Shown: positions 1 to 7,770 of the stretch, piece after piece
Numbering within the stretch: the stretch's first letter is position 1
How the letters are laid out: each line of letters starts with the position of its first letter
Assembly (NCBI GenBank): GCA_017451525.1
Contig: JAFTOD010000006.1
Coordinates: forward strand, 1 to 64,000
Direction: 5' to 3'
Source of the DNA: Paludibacteraceae bacterium
GTDB lineage: Bacteria > Bacteroidota > Bacteroidia > Bacteroidales > Paludibacteraceae
Length of the DNA stretch: 64,000 nt
Notes under the pieces: model-generated
What the model saw: only the letters and a program-made list of their open reading frames with translations
Told to the model about the DNA's origin: nothing
The model's database searches: none
Program-made: the position numbers and the translations under genes

Positions 1-3000
1 ACGCTGTAAGCCAAAGACACCTTCGGAAGTGATGTCGCCTTTGGCAGTTTCACAAGCAGAGAGTACAACTAAGTTGGCATCGCGCAAGTCCATTAAGGAG
101 ATTTCTTTGGCGGTTAAGATACCGTCTTGTACGCCTTCGGGTAAGTGACGGCTATTTCCTTGCAGAGCCATGTTAGCTCCTGCAAACAAGAGTCCGCAAC
201 GATTGAGAGGGTCGATGATAGGACCATGATGACGATGCTCATCTCCTAATAACTGCATTTGCATACGTTGAGTGAAATAATCCTGCTTTTGAGCTGTACT
301 ATCGGTCCATGTGAAACCATGCGTACCGATATGAAGGATGTTGTTATGTTTACCGCTTAGTGATTTGAAAGACTCCTCATTGGCTTTGGAAGTAGTATAT
401 AATTTGGCAGAGATGTTATTTTCTGTGAATAATGTATAGATACGTTCTGCTTCTATTCGGGTGCCTGGTAAATAGCTTGCTGTACCACGATTGAGCGTAT
501 CGTTTTCAAGGGAACGAGATGCCAATAAATTAGCACTATTATAAGCACGACTTTCATTGTACATATTTGTTGTATCTGTATCGTAGGTAATACCACCATA
601 GATGGTAGATGTTGCACATGCTGTCTGCGGTTTGTTCATGGCAATCTCTCGCGTAGAAGATAAGCGCACCATATTATAGACATCAGACATTGTTCGTTCT
701 TCATCATAAGGGAGGGCTTCTAATGATATTTGATGCAGTAAATCTGATGGAGAGAAATAGATTGTCATTCCTTTGCTGATTATAACTCGTGAAAATATTT
801 TATCCCAAATTAAACTTTTTAATTTAGCACCATTTGCATAATAATCATAAGTTTGATTAGGTAATAGTGCATCACCTGTATTTTTGGTTGTTAAAGATAG
901 TATTTCGGTTTCTTCACAAATAGGGATTAATATCGGTTCCTTTGTCCACCAAGGCAATAACAACGCGCAATACATCTTAACATCACCAAACGGTGCCGCA
1001 AAAAACTCTATCGCTATTTCATCAGTACTTAAATGCTCCAAGACACTTTCCCAAGTGATATTCCATTGTTCTCTGTTTTGACGAAAAGCGGAACTATGAA
1101 CTGTTAACAGTTTCTCCAATGAATCTGCTTGTTGTTTGTATGCTGTAATATGTACCGCTTGTGGTTCTTTCTCTTCTAAAGTCATGATAGTTTGTTTTAT
1201 TTCTTTCAATTCATACCATTGACGAATGAGGATAGTATCACCACTATTCAGAATAGAGTTGCGAATTTCATTGGATGAAGTAAGTAATAATCCCTTTCGA
1301 AATAGTTCGTTATTATAAGCAAACTTAGCAATATTGGGATTAGATGAATGAACATGGTAAATAAAATTAGGACAATCTGAATTATAAAACCATTGTATTG
1401 ATTGCCAATATGCTTGGCGTTGCGATTCTGACATATAGTCTGTGGAGGAAATGAAATTATCCTTAAATATTTGGTGGACTTGATATAAGTATTTTTCAGA
1501 CGCTTTGTAATCTCTCTCCAAAAACTCCATAGAAGCTAATGCATATAACAACTCACCATAGCTCGTATGAAATTCACCAAATTTATTCTTTATACCTTTA
1601 ATCGCTTGTGACAAATACTTTTTAGCATTTTCACCATCCCTTCGAAGTACATAAGTGAAGCCAAAATCTCTGGCAATCTGAGCATATCTAAAATCAGACA
1701 TACCAAATATTTCCTTGCAAGATTCAAGTGCCTTTGTATAATATTTCTCTGAATTTAAAAATTCTCCTTTTCTAAAATACAAAGATGCTATAGCACATAG
1801 TGCTGTGGGGTAGCCATATTGAATGATTGTAGATGATGAACTATATATATCCAAAACCTCTAACAAATATTTTTCTGCTAAAGAATAATTATTTTGGCCC
1901 ATATATGCTATACCTAAATTATTCAACACATCAACAAAGAAAGAGGCATCAGCACTCTTCTCTTTTAGTATAGAGTAAGCAGATAAACTATATTGAATAG
2001 CCAAAGTATAATTACCTGTTGATCGGTAAAATATTGCTAAATTATTTGATGAATACGCATATTGCAGACTAGATTTACCTTCTATTTGTTGCGAGATATT
2101 TAAAGCTTCTAACAGGTAGTTTTCCGCCTTGTGTTGTTGTGTTGCTGTAAGATTATATAGAAGTCCTAAATAGCCCAGTATCGTAATATAAGTGCTATTT
2201 TTTTTCCAAAAGGCTCGTTCTTGAACACTTAATGCCTCTAAAAGGTATTTTTCTGCTTTTTCAAAATTACCAATTACCGCATAAAATGTTCCTAAACTTT
2301 GTAAAGACATAATATAATCTGCATCTAATTCTCCATAAAAATCTTTGGATAAAGCAAGTGTTTTCAAGAAGTATTTTTCCGCAGCAGGATAATTATATTC
2401 AAGGCTATACAGATCTCCCAATTTACGAGATAGATATATTTGAGACAATTGGGATTTAGTTATATTTAATGCTTCTAAATAGTAATACGTCGCATTAACA
2501 TAGTTCTGCATATCGAAATTTAAATTGCCTAATGTTTCTAACAAATATAGATGTATGGTAGTATCTTGTGGAGTGGATGATAATGAGATAGCTTCTAAAT
2601 AACATTTTTCAGCATTTTGATAGTCTTGAATATCATAAAACGAATCACCTATATAGCATAGTAACCAATCATACTCTTCTCCACGTTTTTTACAAATGTT
2701 AAGTGCTTCATAAAAATATTTTTGTGATAATTCATAATTTTCTAATGCTTGATAAGTAAGTCCTAAATGGTTTAGAGCGGTAGGATAATTAGAATGCTGT
2801 CTGTTATATAACTTCAAGACTTCTAATAAAGTGGTTTCAGCAGAAACGTAATCACCATTATCCATATAGCAGACTCCTAAACTATGTAAATCTTCTACAT
2901 AACTTGGATGCTCAACTCCATATATTTTTTTCTTTATATTTAAAGCCTCCAATAATCGGTCTATAGCATTTGCAAAATCTCCTTTAGCATGATATAAACA

Positions 3001-4677
3001 AGCCAAAGATGTTAATTGATAAGCATAATTGATATGCTTCTCACCTAATATTTCTTTAGTTAGATTTAAAGCATTCAAATAATACTCTTCCGCAGAAGAA
3101 TAATCTTCCACATTCATATATAAATCACCTAATGAAGCAATCGCCGAAGCATAGAACGGATGCTTCTCTCCTAATATTTCTTGGAAAATTTCGGCTGCAC
3201 GCAAATAATTTTCTTTTGCTGATTTATACTTTTCTGCAGAAGCATATATATGTCCGATATTTCCTAGTGTTATCGCATAATCTACACTATTTTCTCCGAT
3301 AACCCTCTTTTGTGTTTTTAAGACGTATTTATATTTTTGTTCAGCTTCAAGTAAATTTGCATTCATCATATCTATTTTAGCTAAACTACATAATGTGGTA
3401 AGATAATCCTTATGAGTTTCACCTAAAAGTTGTCTTTGGATTTCTAATGCATGTTGTAAATAAGTATTTGCTAAATCATAATCTTCTAAATCTATGTAAA
3501 TCACTCCTAAACAATGTAACGTAAGAGCATAGGCTGAAGTATTTATCCCTATTTTCTTATGTAACCTAATTGCTTGATTATAATAGGAAATAGCTTCAGT
3601 ATATTTTCCCATATTGTGGTATATTGTACCTAAATCATTTAATGCTAACACATATTCGGAATGTTCTTCTCCATACTGCTTTTTAAGCAGTTTTAAAGCA
3701 TCATCCATACAATCTATAGCTAAATTATAATCACCTTTATCTGCATAAAGATCCGCTAAATCATTCAATAAAGTAGCATAAATAGTTACATAGTTTTCAT
3801 CCTTTAGGTCTATAGCCTTCTGTACGCGCAGAAAATAATCTTCTGCTAAAGCATAATTGGACTTTTCGTAATATAATTCTCCTATTTGCAATAAAGTAAT
3901 CACGTACTCTATATCGTTTTCGTTCTTATTTTTATCGCGAAGAGTTAAAAGATTGAAATAATACTTTTCTGCGTTTTCATAGTCTCCAAAATAAAGATAT
4001 AATTTTGCTACATTTTGCAATGTGTTCAAATAATCAGGATGATGTTCACCGAGGTGTTTTTTCTGATATTGCAAAAGTTGCTGTATATATTGTTTCGCCA
4101 ATTGAAAATTTCCACTTGTTTTGTAAATATCATATAGAGAATATAAGACGAATGTATAATTCTCTACTTCTTCCGTAGTAGATATATTTTTCGTTGCGTT
4201 CAACGCCTCTAAAAAATATTGTTCTGCCTGTAAAATATCACCTTGCTGCAAATATAAGTAACCTAGACTTCGCAATAAAATTGGTAAATCTGCATTGTAT
4301 TTACCAAATAGTAATTTATTGTATTTTAGTTGAGTTGTATAAAGGGTTATAGCTTCAGAATAGTTTGATGTATCAGCCGTTTGAAATGCGATATCTTCCA
4401 TTGATATGTACGCATAGATACTCAAACTATCTATCAAATCCTGTGAGATATTGATTTTATTTGTATTTACATATGAAACATAAGATACTACAGAATCAAT
4501 ATTTAGAAAGGTATCATAGGTCCAATCATTAACATCTGAAATTTCCTTAGTTGCCTGCGCATAATCGCCCCTATTGATTGCATCAATCATGAGTAGTTTG
4601 TGAGAGATAGAATCTGTAAGCTGAGCAGATAATGATATTGAGAAGAGTATCAAAAAAGAACAAATAATGCGTTTCAT
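1..4677 (-). CDS. Secreted TPR-CHAT protein (caspase-like), partial at the left edge
   Basis: The frame is open without a stop from ATG at 4677 to the window edge (1559 codons seen), so the C-terminus is missing. Residues 1-19 form a signal peptide ending in SLSAQ. From about residue 90 to 1150 the protein is a chain of roughly 25 kinesin-light-chain-type TPRs of about 42 residues, recognisable by LGE-H--Y and GDY--AE-YY signatures. A CHAT domain follows: the catalytic histidine is in HIGTHGF (about residue 1453) and the catalytic cysteine in VVLSACETAKGD (about residue 1542), so the protease looks intact as far as it is visible. CHAT is a clan CD peptidase domain; well-studied bacterial TPR-CHAT enzymes are cytoplasmic defence effectors, whereas this one should be outside the cytoplasm. 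It follows a metacaspase and a lipoprotein on the same strand, but a terminator lies in between, so it probably has its own transcript. The substrate is unknown. Confidence 0.88.
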   Translation of the reverse strand, partial: MKRIICSFLILFSISLSAQLTDSISHKLLMIDAINRGDYAQATKEISDVNDWTYDTFLNIDSVVSYVSYVNTNKINISQDLIDSLSIYAYISMEDIAFQTADTSNYSEAITLYTTQLKYNKLLFGKYNADLPILLRSLGYLYLQQGDILQAEQYFLEALNATKNISTTEEVENYTFVLYSLYDIYKTSGNFQLAKQYIQQLLQYQKKHLGEHHPDYLNTLQNVAKLYLYFGDYENAEKYYFNLLTLRDKNKNENDIEYVITLLQIGELYYEKSNYALAEDYFLRVQKAIDLKDENYVTIYATLLNDLADLYADKGDYNLAIDCMDDALKLLKKQYGEEHSEYVLALNDLGTIYHNMGKYTEAISYYNQAIRLHKKIGINTSAYALTLHCLGVIYIDLEDYDLANTYLQHALEIQRQLLGETHKDYLTTLCSLAKIDMMNANLLEAEQKYKYVLKTQKRVIGENSVDYAITLGNIGHIYASAEKYKSAKENYLRAAEIFQEILGEKHPFYASAIASLGDLYMNVEDYSSAEEYYLNALNLTKEILGEKHINYAYQLTSLACLYHAKGDFANAIDRLLEALNIKKKIYGVEHPSYVEDLHSLGVCYMDNGDYVSAETTLLEVLKLYNRQHSNYPTALNHLGLTYQALENYELSQKYFYEALNICKKRGEEYDWLLCYIGDSFYDIQDYQNAEKCYLEAISLSSTPQDTTIHLYLLETLGNLNFDMQNYVNATYYYLEALNITKSQLSQIYLSRKLGDLYSLEYNYPAAEKYFLKTLALSKDFYGELDADYIMSLQSLGTFYAVIGNFEKAEKYLLEALSVQERAFWKKNSTYITILGYLGLLYNLTATQQHKAENYLLEALNISQQIEGKSSLQYAYSSNNLAIFYRSTGNYTLAIQYSLSAYSILKEKSADASFFVDVLNNLGIAYMGQNNYSLAEKYLLEVLDIYSSSSTIIQYGYPTALCAIASLYFRKGEFLNSEKYYTKALESCKEIFGMSDFRYAQIARDFGFTYVLRRDGENAKKYLSQAIKGIKNKFGEFHTSYGELLYALASMEFLERDYKASEKYLYQVHQIFKDNFISSTDYMSESQRQAYWQSIQWFYNSDCPNFIYHVHSSNPNIAKFAYNNELFRKGLLLTSSNEIRNSILNSGDTILIRQWYELKEIKQTIMTLEEKEPQAVHITAYKQQADSLEKLLTVHSSAFRQNREQWNITWESVLEHLSTDEIAIEFFAAPFGDVKMYCALLLPWWTKEPILIPICEETEILSLTTKNTGDALLPNQTYDYYANGAKLKSLIWDKIFSRVIISKGMTIYFSPSDLLHQISLEALPYDEERTMSDVYNMVRLSSTREIAMNKPQTACATSTIYGGITYDTDTTNMYNESRAYNSANLLASRSLENDTLNRGTASYLPGTRIEAERIYTLFTENNISAKLYTTSKANEESFKSLSGKHNNILHIGTHGFTWTDSTAQKQDYFTQRMQMQLLGDEHRHHGPIIDPLNRCGLLFAGANMALQGNSRHLPEGVQDGILTAKEISLMDLRDANLVVLSACETAKGDITSEGVFGLQR

Positions 4678-4700
4678 ATGTTATTAGAATGATTAAATGT

Positions 4701-4738
4701 AAAAAAAACGAGGATGTGTCATTGCGGACACATCCTCG
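4701..4738 (-). terminator. Intrinsic terminator after the PPC lipoprotein gene
   Basis: A perfect 12-bp stem (4709-4720 with 4727-4738, six-base loop) is followed on the minus strand by eight Ts (4708-4701). It lies between the lipoprotein stop at 4796 and the TPR-CHAT start at 4677. It should separate the metacaspase-lipoprotein transcript from the TPR-CHAT transcript, or attenuate readthrough. Confidence 0.85.
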
Positions 4739-4795
4739 ATAAATAACCAACAAATGTTAAATTTTGAGAAATATGTCTAAATCTCTCGTGGTAAA

Positions 4796-5485
4796 TTAAT
4801 TGGTAATCAATGTATATCTGTTGTAAACACTACCGCGGTTCACAATTTTAACACGGAAACTACCAGTCCAACTTGGAACGAAACTGCAGTAGCAAGCATC
4901 TGTATAGTCTATATCACTGTCAATCAAGTTACCATTCTCATCGTAGATGTAGAGATCGAGGTCGGTATCACCATCGCCCACTACTGCAACCTCAGCAAAC
5001 TCACCACCTCTAAATGTGATGTAATATTGCACATAACTACGTGCCTCAACGCGATCGTAGTCAGTAGCAGGACCACCTACACGACCACGAGTTATTAACT
5101 CAGGCTGGTATTTTTGTTCTACTTTAGCAACCATTGCAAGCAAAGTTTCATCACCTGCGGCAAAGTCTTTTGCATCAGCAAGCAGGCTCTCTACGGTAAG
5201 CGATTTTTCATCTTTTGTAGGATTTGCAACACCTGTATTTTCTTTTGTTGCTTCAAGCGCTTGAGTAGGAACACCTGCTAAAATGTTAGCAGCTTCAATC
5301 AAAGCAGATGCAGACTCTGCTTCGTAGCCATATTTTGCTAAATCTGTCGCCACGCGAATAGCAGCTAATTGTTCTGATGATGGTTGAGCCGCCTCGGCTT
5401 TATCTTCACTAACTGCAGCAGGCTTGTTGCAAGACACCAAAGTTGTACCTAGTACAACCATAGCAAAAAATAAAATCTTTTTCAT
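4796..5485 (-). CDS. Lipoprotein with PPC-like C-terminal domain, partner of the metacaspase
   Basis: This 229-residue protein starts with a lipoprotein signal (LGTTLVSC, lipidated Cys near residue 19). The middle is helical, Ala/Glu-rich and of no family I recognise. The last 80 or so residues resemble a bacterial pre-peptidase C-terminal (PPC) beta-sandwich: aromatic positions in YVQYYITF, an acidic DGDTDLDLYIYDENG segment and a closing FRVKIVNRG strand. PPC domains usually ride on secreted peptidases, so finding one alone on a lipoprotein beside a metacaspase suggests a substrate, anchor or cofactor role; this is inference. The gene starts 23 bp after the metacaspase stop, so the two are very likely cotranscribed. 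A basic ITRGRVGG segment sits just before the PPC-like domain. The exact function is unknown. Confidence 0.75.
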   Translation of the reverse strand: MKKILFFAMVVLGTTLVSCNKPAAVSEDKAEAAQPSSEQLAAIRVATDLAKYGYEAESASALIEAANILAGVPTQALEATKENTGVANPTKDEKSLTVESLLADAKDFAAGDETLLAMVAKVEQKYQPELITRGRVGGPATDYDRVEARSYVQYYITFRGGEFAEVAVVGDGDTDLDLYIYDENGNLIDSDIDYTDACYCSFVPSWTGSFRVKIVNRGSVYNRYTLITN

Positions 5486-5508
5486 AAATTTGTTGTTTTT
5501 GTTGTTGG

Positions 5509-6369
5509 TTAGAATATTGTTTGTTGGTTAATTGATGTCGGAGTTTCTATAACAGGCGTTTGTGGCAGTTGTAATACATTGGTAATTGTAGCCTTTATTT
5601 GTCTTGCCATTTGTGGAGCTGGTGTCGTTGCAAGGTTGTCCGCTTGTAGGCTCAATACATATGTCAATGAACCAGCCCCATTATATTCATAGTTGCATTG
5701 ATAACTTTTGCATGCCGAAATAACTATCCATTCTATATTTTGTACTCGATCTTGATTAAATAGGCGAAACTTATTTGGAATTAAAAAATCATCAGAAGCA
5801 CCTCGTATAACCATGGTATCTTGTTCGGATTCTATATCTCTCGTAGCGCTACCACTATGACATGCATCAGCAACTACTGTTATTTTACCATTTTCACCTA
5901 CTTTTTCACGAATTTGGTGCAAATAATCATTCAGTTGATCATCTAATATATGGTTTTCTCCTTCATAAACACCATCCGCATATGCAAATTGCGCATCATA
6001 AGCAATCCATGCTTCATCAAATCCATCTTCTTCATCTCCACTGATATCAGTTATTCGTTGGCCATGACCAGAAAAATGTATATATATGACGTCACCCACT
6101 TGCGCCTTTTTTACTAGAGAACTGAGTTCTGCTCGAATTGCATCAGCAGTTGCATTCTGATTTTCAAGAGCAACAATATCTTGAGGCAAGAAACCATTAG
6201 ATAGAAGCATTTTTTCTACGATTGGAATATCTTTATCACCATTGATTGCGGTCCACCCTGTTTCTGTTGGATATGGTCCAATACCAATCACCAATGCATG
6301 TTTGGTAGCATTCAAAACCATCGTTGTACTAATGGTTAATAGCAGAACTATAAAAAACTTTTTCATCAA
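5509..6369 (-). CDS. Secreted metacaspase (caspase-like peptidase, family C14)
   Basis: This 286-residue protein has a signal peptide (hydrophobic residues 5-19) followed directly by a caspase p20 fold: HALVIGIGPYP as first strand, catalytic His102 in IHFSGHGQ, the metacaspase signature DGFDEAWIAYD around residue 116, and catalytic Cys170 in VVADACHSGSA. Both catalytic residues and the acidic pocket residues expected of Arg/Lys-specific metacaspases are present. There is no extra domain beyond a short C-terminal tail. The start MM offers two adjacent Met codons; the first is used here. The enzyme probably acts in the periplasm or at the surface. It is first in an operon with the PPC lipoprotein and precedes a giant TPR-CHAT protease, so two clan CD peptidases lie side by side. 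The physiological substrate is unknown. Confidence 0.88.
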   Translation of the reverse strand: MMKKFFIVLLLTISTTMVLNATKHALVIGIGPYPTETGWTAINGDKDIPIVEKMLLSNGFLPQDIVALENQNATADAIRAELSSLVKKAQVGDVIYIHFSGHGQRITDISGDEEDGFDEAWIAYDAQFAYADGVYEGENHILDDQLNDYLHQIREKVGENGKITVVADACHSGSATRDIESEQDTMVIRGASDDFLIPNKFRLFNQDRVQNIEWIVISACKSYQCNYEYNGAGSLTYVLSLQADNLATTPAPQMARQIKATITNVLQLPQTPVIETPTSINQQTIF

Positions 6370-6401
6370 AATATTTTATTAATTACTCTTATCCAGGATA
6401 C

Positions 6402-6439
6402 AAAAATAAAAGCGTGAAACTTGCTCTTGCCAGTTCCAC
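6402..6439 (-). terminator. Terminator-like hairpin ending the candidate structured RNA
   Basis: On the minus strand an 8-bp stem (6439-6432 with 6421-6414, one G-U pair) is followed by a T-rich tract (complement of 6411-6402). It lies about 35 bp upstream of the metacaspase start and would end a transcript begun near 6830. Confidence 0.55.
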
Positions 6440-6508
6440 CCTTAGAGGCCTTCGCATTGCCTAATCCTATAGAACCGACAACGCGAAGCCCACGCCGAAT
6501 ATATACTA

Positions 6509-6543
6509 GTTGACAATTGACAGTTAACAGTTGACAATTGCCC
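6509..6543 (-). repeat. Tandem 7-bp repeat, TGTCAAY family
   Basis: Five consecutive heptamers, read on the minus strand, fit TGTCAAC, TGTCAAT or TGTTAAC; the outermost is degenerate. The same family recurs at 24127-24161 and 29280-29349. Confidence 0.85.
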
Positions 6544-6835
6544 CAATGACCACACCTACTTGTGTATAATATGTCGCGTATGCGTGCCTATACACGCAAT
6601 AGCAACATACAAAGATGTTGGTCTGGATAGTCTATATCCCGTAGGACATCTATCGTTGCTAAGTCCTGATAAGATTTATAGAAAGTTGCGAAGTTTCTAA
6701 GAGTCAGAACAGAGCGCTAATAAACGCCTTTATGTATGTCTTGAAAGCCATGACTGGGGAGTTTGGTCAAACAAGTTGGCTTTCCGAGAGGAGACATATC
6801 CCACCCTCTAAACCCCAGCGTTGAGCTTTCGGCTG

Positions 6836-6867
6836 CAAAGGTACAACATTTTTTGCATAAATGCAAG
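6836..6867 (-). promoter_or_regulatory. Bacteroidetes-type promoter with an overlapping dyad
   Basis: On the minus strand TACCTTTG (6843-6836) forms the -7 box, and CTTG lies exactly 20 bp upstream (one mismatch to TTTG). The palindrome TTGCATAAATGCAA (6853-6866) lies between and over the -33 side, where a repressor or activator could bind. It would drive the structured RNA and perhaps the metacaspase operon. Confidence 0.65.
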
Positions 6868-6893
6868 AAAATGGCGAAAAAATCGCCATTTTC
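6867..6893. other. Perfect 11-bp inverted repeat
   Basis: GAAAATGGCGA (6867-6877) and its complement (6883-6893) surround a five-A loop. It lies just upstream of the promoter above. It has no convincing U-tract beyond the stem on either strand, so I do not call it a terminator. Confidence 0.6.
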
Positions 6894-6925
6894 AGTTTAG
6901 AGGACGCGGCGAAGCCGCTATAGTT
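6894..6925 (-). repeat. Variable-stem hairpin repeat (CTATAG ... GTCCTCTAAACT)
   Basis: Read on the minus strand, CTATAG is followed by a GCGGC/GCCGC stem with a 3-base loop and then GTCCTCTAAACT. The flanks are identical to the third unit at 26839-26864, but the stem sequence is different. The stretch from here to 7177 shows no other feature I can support. Confidence 0.65.
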
Positions 6926-7177
6926 TAGAGGTTAGAGGCGGAGAATACTCGACTACAAGTTGGGGCAATGGAAGAATGTTCTGCGAGGGGAAGAGTAGGG
7001 GCTTAAGAGGATTGCGGGATTTTGCCTGATAGGCTGGAGGGAGGGGATAACGTGCCAATGGGGCAAGAAGCATGTGAAAAGAAAAGCGTACTTTTGCAGC
7101 GCATTCGCAAAGCGAGTTTGAAAAGGTTGAACTGCTGGTGCGAAGCTGATTATTAAACACTTAAGAATAAACGCTTT

Positions 7178-7498
7178 ATGACGAAAAATTTGGAAAATGT
7201 AGTACGCAAGAATGTGCTGCAATTGATTAACAAACATGACATCAACAAACAACAAATGGCATTGGAAATGGGAATGGATCCAGGACATCTGAGTCGCGTG
7301 ATTAGCGGGAAAAGAGGTATCACCATGGAACATGTGGAGAAGTGGGCAGCGTACTTTGAGATTTCAGCCGCAGAGCTGATGAGTGAACCACATGTGAAAG
7401 TGAAGTGTGGCGATGATATGGTGATACGCATAGACCTGCATGTACCGCATTATGATGCGTATATACGGCTGAAAAGAATGATACAAGAGTTGTACTAA
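7178..7498 (+). CDS. XRE-family helix-turn-helix regulator
   Basis: This 106-residue cytoplasmic protein has a Cro/C1-type HTH in residues 13-65: the segments QQMALEMGMDPGHLSRVISG and ITMEHVEKWAAYF give the paired helices and recognition helix. The C-terminal 40 residues are hydrophilic and end in a short helix, perhaps for dimerisation. It is the first gene of a four-gene plus-strand island that also carries a RepA-like ATPase, so it is likely the control repressor of that island. A repeat-rich 272-bp gap with hairpin and direct repeats separates it from the ATPase. The precise target is not known. Confidence 0.8.
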   Translation: MTKNLENVVRKNVLQLINKHDINKQQMALEMGMDPGHLSRVISGKRGITMEHVEKWAAYFEISAAELMSEPHVKVKCGDDMVIRIDLHVPHYDAYIRLKRMIQELY

Positions 7499-7584
7499 AA
7501 CACACCCCAGCGCTCAAGGAAAAAAAGACCGCTGCGCTGCAAAAATAAATAAAAATCGAAGGGATAGGTTAATAAAGACAATTT

Positions 7585-7614
7585 ATGTCAATTAGAATGT
7601 CAATAAATGTCAAT
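7585..7614 (+). repeat. Three ATGTCAAT direct repeats (iteron-like)
   Basis: Exact copies of ATGTCAAT lie at 7585-7592, 7597-7604 and 7607-7614, 12 and 10 bp apart, in the leader of the RepA-like ATPase gene. This could be an operator or a replication-initiator site. The sequence also resembles the TGTCAAY heptamer family found elsewhere, so it may simply be a decayed repeat tract. Confidence 0.55.
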
Positions 7615-7624
7615 TCGAGGATAG

Positions 7625-7678
7625 ATTTTGTTGGGGGATGGAAGAATGCGCTAACGCATTGGCATCCCCAACAAAAAT
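7625..7678 (+). other. Long two-part hairpin upstream of the RepA-like ATPase
   Basis: The arm 7625-7640 pairs with 7663-7678 (15 bp with one bulged G), enclosing a second 6-bp hairpin AATGCG/CGCATT at 7645-7660. No T-run follows, so a regulatory leader, cruciform or recombination site is more likely than a terminator. Confidence 0.6.
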
Positions 7679-7770
7679 CAAAGCACTATGCTGCCCAATG
7701 AGCATAATGGGCATGGAACGAATGAAACGAAAAGATTATTAAAAAACAACATCAACAACTTGATTGAATT

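Larger units (their letters stand above)
6402..6829 (-). ncRNA. Candidate structured RNA of about 430 nt, family not recognised
   Basis: No open frame of note fills this 800-bp gap, but the minus strand reads as promoter, structured transcript, terminator. Long complementary segments are visible. 6735-6741 pairs with 6792-6798 and 6743-6749 with 6778-6784, making a two-part hairpin. Its loop segment 6754-6759 (CTGGGG) matches 6813-6818 outside the hairpin, so an H-type pseudoknot is possible. 6600-6606 pairs with 6655-6661, with inner pair 6626-6630/6650-6654. 6562-6568 pairs with 6589-6595. 6679-6684 pairs with 6694-6699. I compared it from memory with RNase P RNA, tmRNA, SRP RNA and the cobalamin riboswitch and found no convincing signature. 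A heptamer repeat (6509-6543) sits in its 3' half. It could instead be a long 5' leader of the metacaspase operon. Confidence 0.5.

Noticed and set aside
1-4677. CRISPR array or DNA tandem repeat in the TPR region
   Set aside because: The periodic pattern of about 126 bp is the coding of 42-residue TPRs; the units diverge as protein repeats and have no spacers.
6402-6829. RNase P RNA, tmRNA, SRP RNA or cobalamin riboswitch
   Set aside because: A GGAAAGCC segment and several helices invited comparison, but the conserved RNase P core, the tRNA-like ends of tmRNA, the SRP tetraloop region and the B12 box were not found.
6918-7517. Minus-strand frames of 65-126 residues near the XRE gene
   Set aside because: They overlap the XRE gene or repeats in antisense, lack domains and have compositions typical of shadows.
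7585-7614. Plasmid replication origin
   Set aside because: Three ATGTCAAT repeats near a RepA-like gene are suggestive, but there is no AT-rich unwinding region or DnaA box that I can point to, and the genes on both sides are chromosomal.
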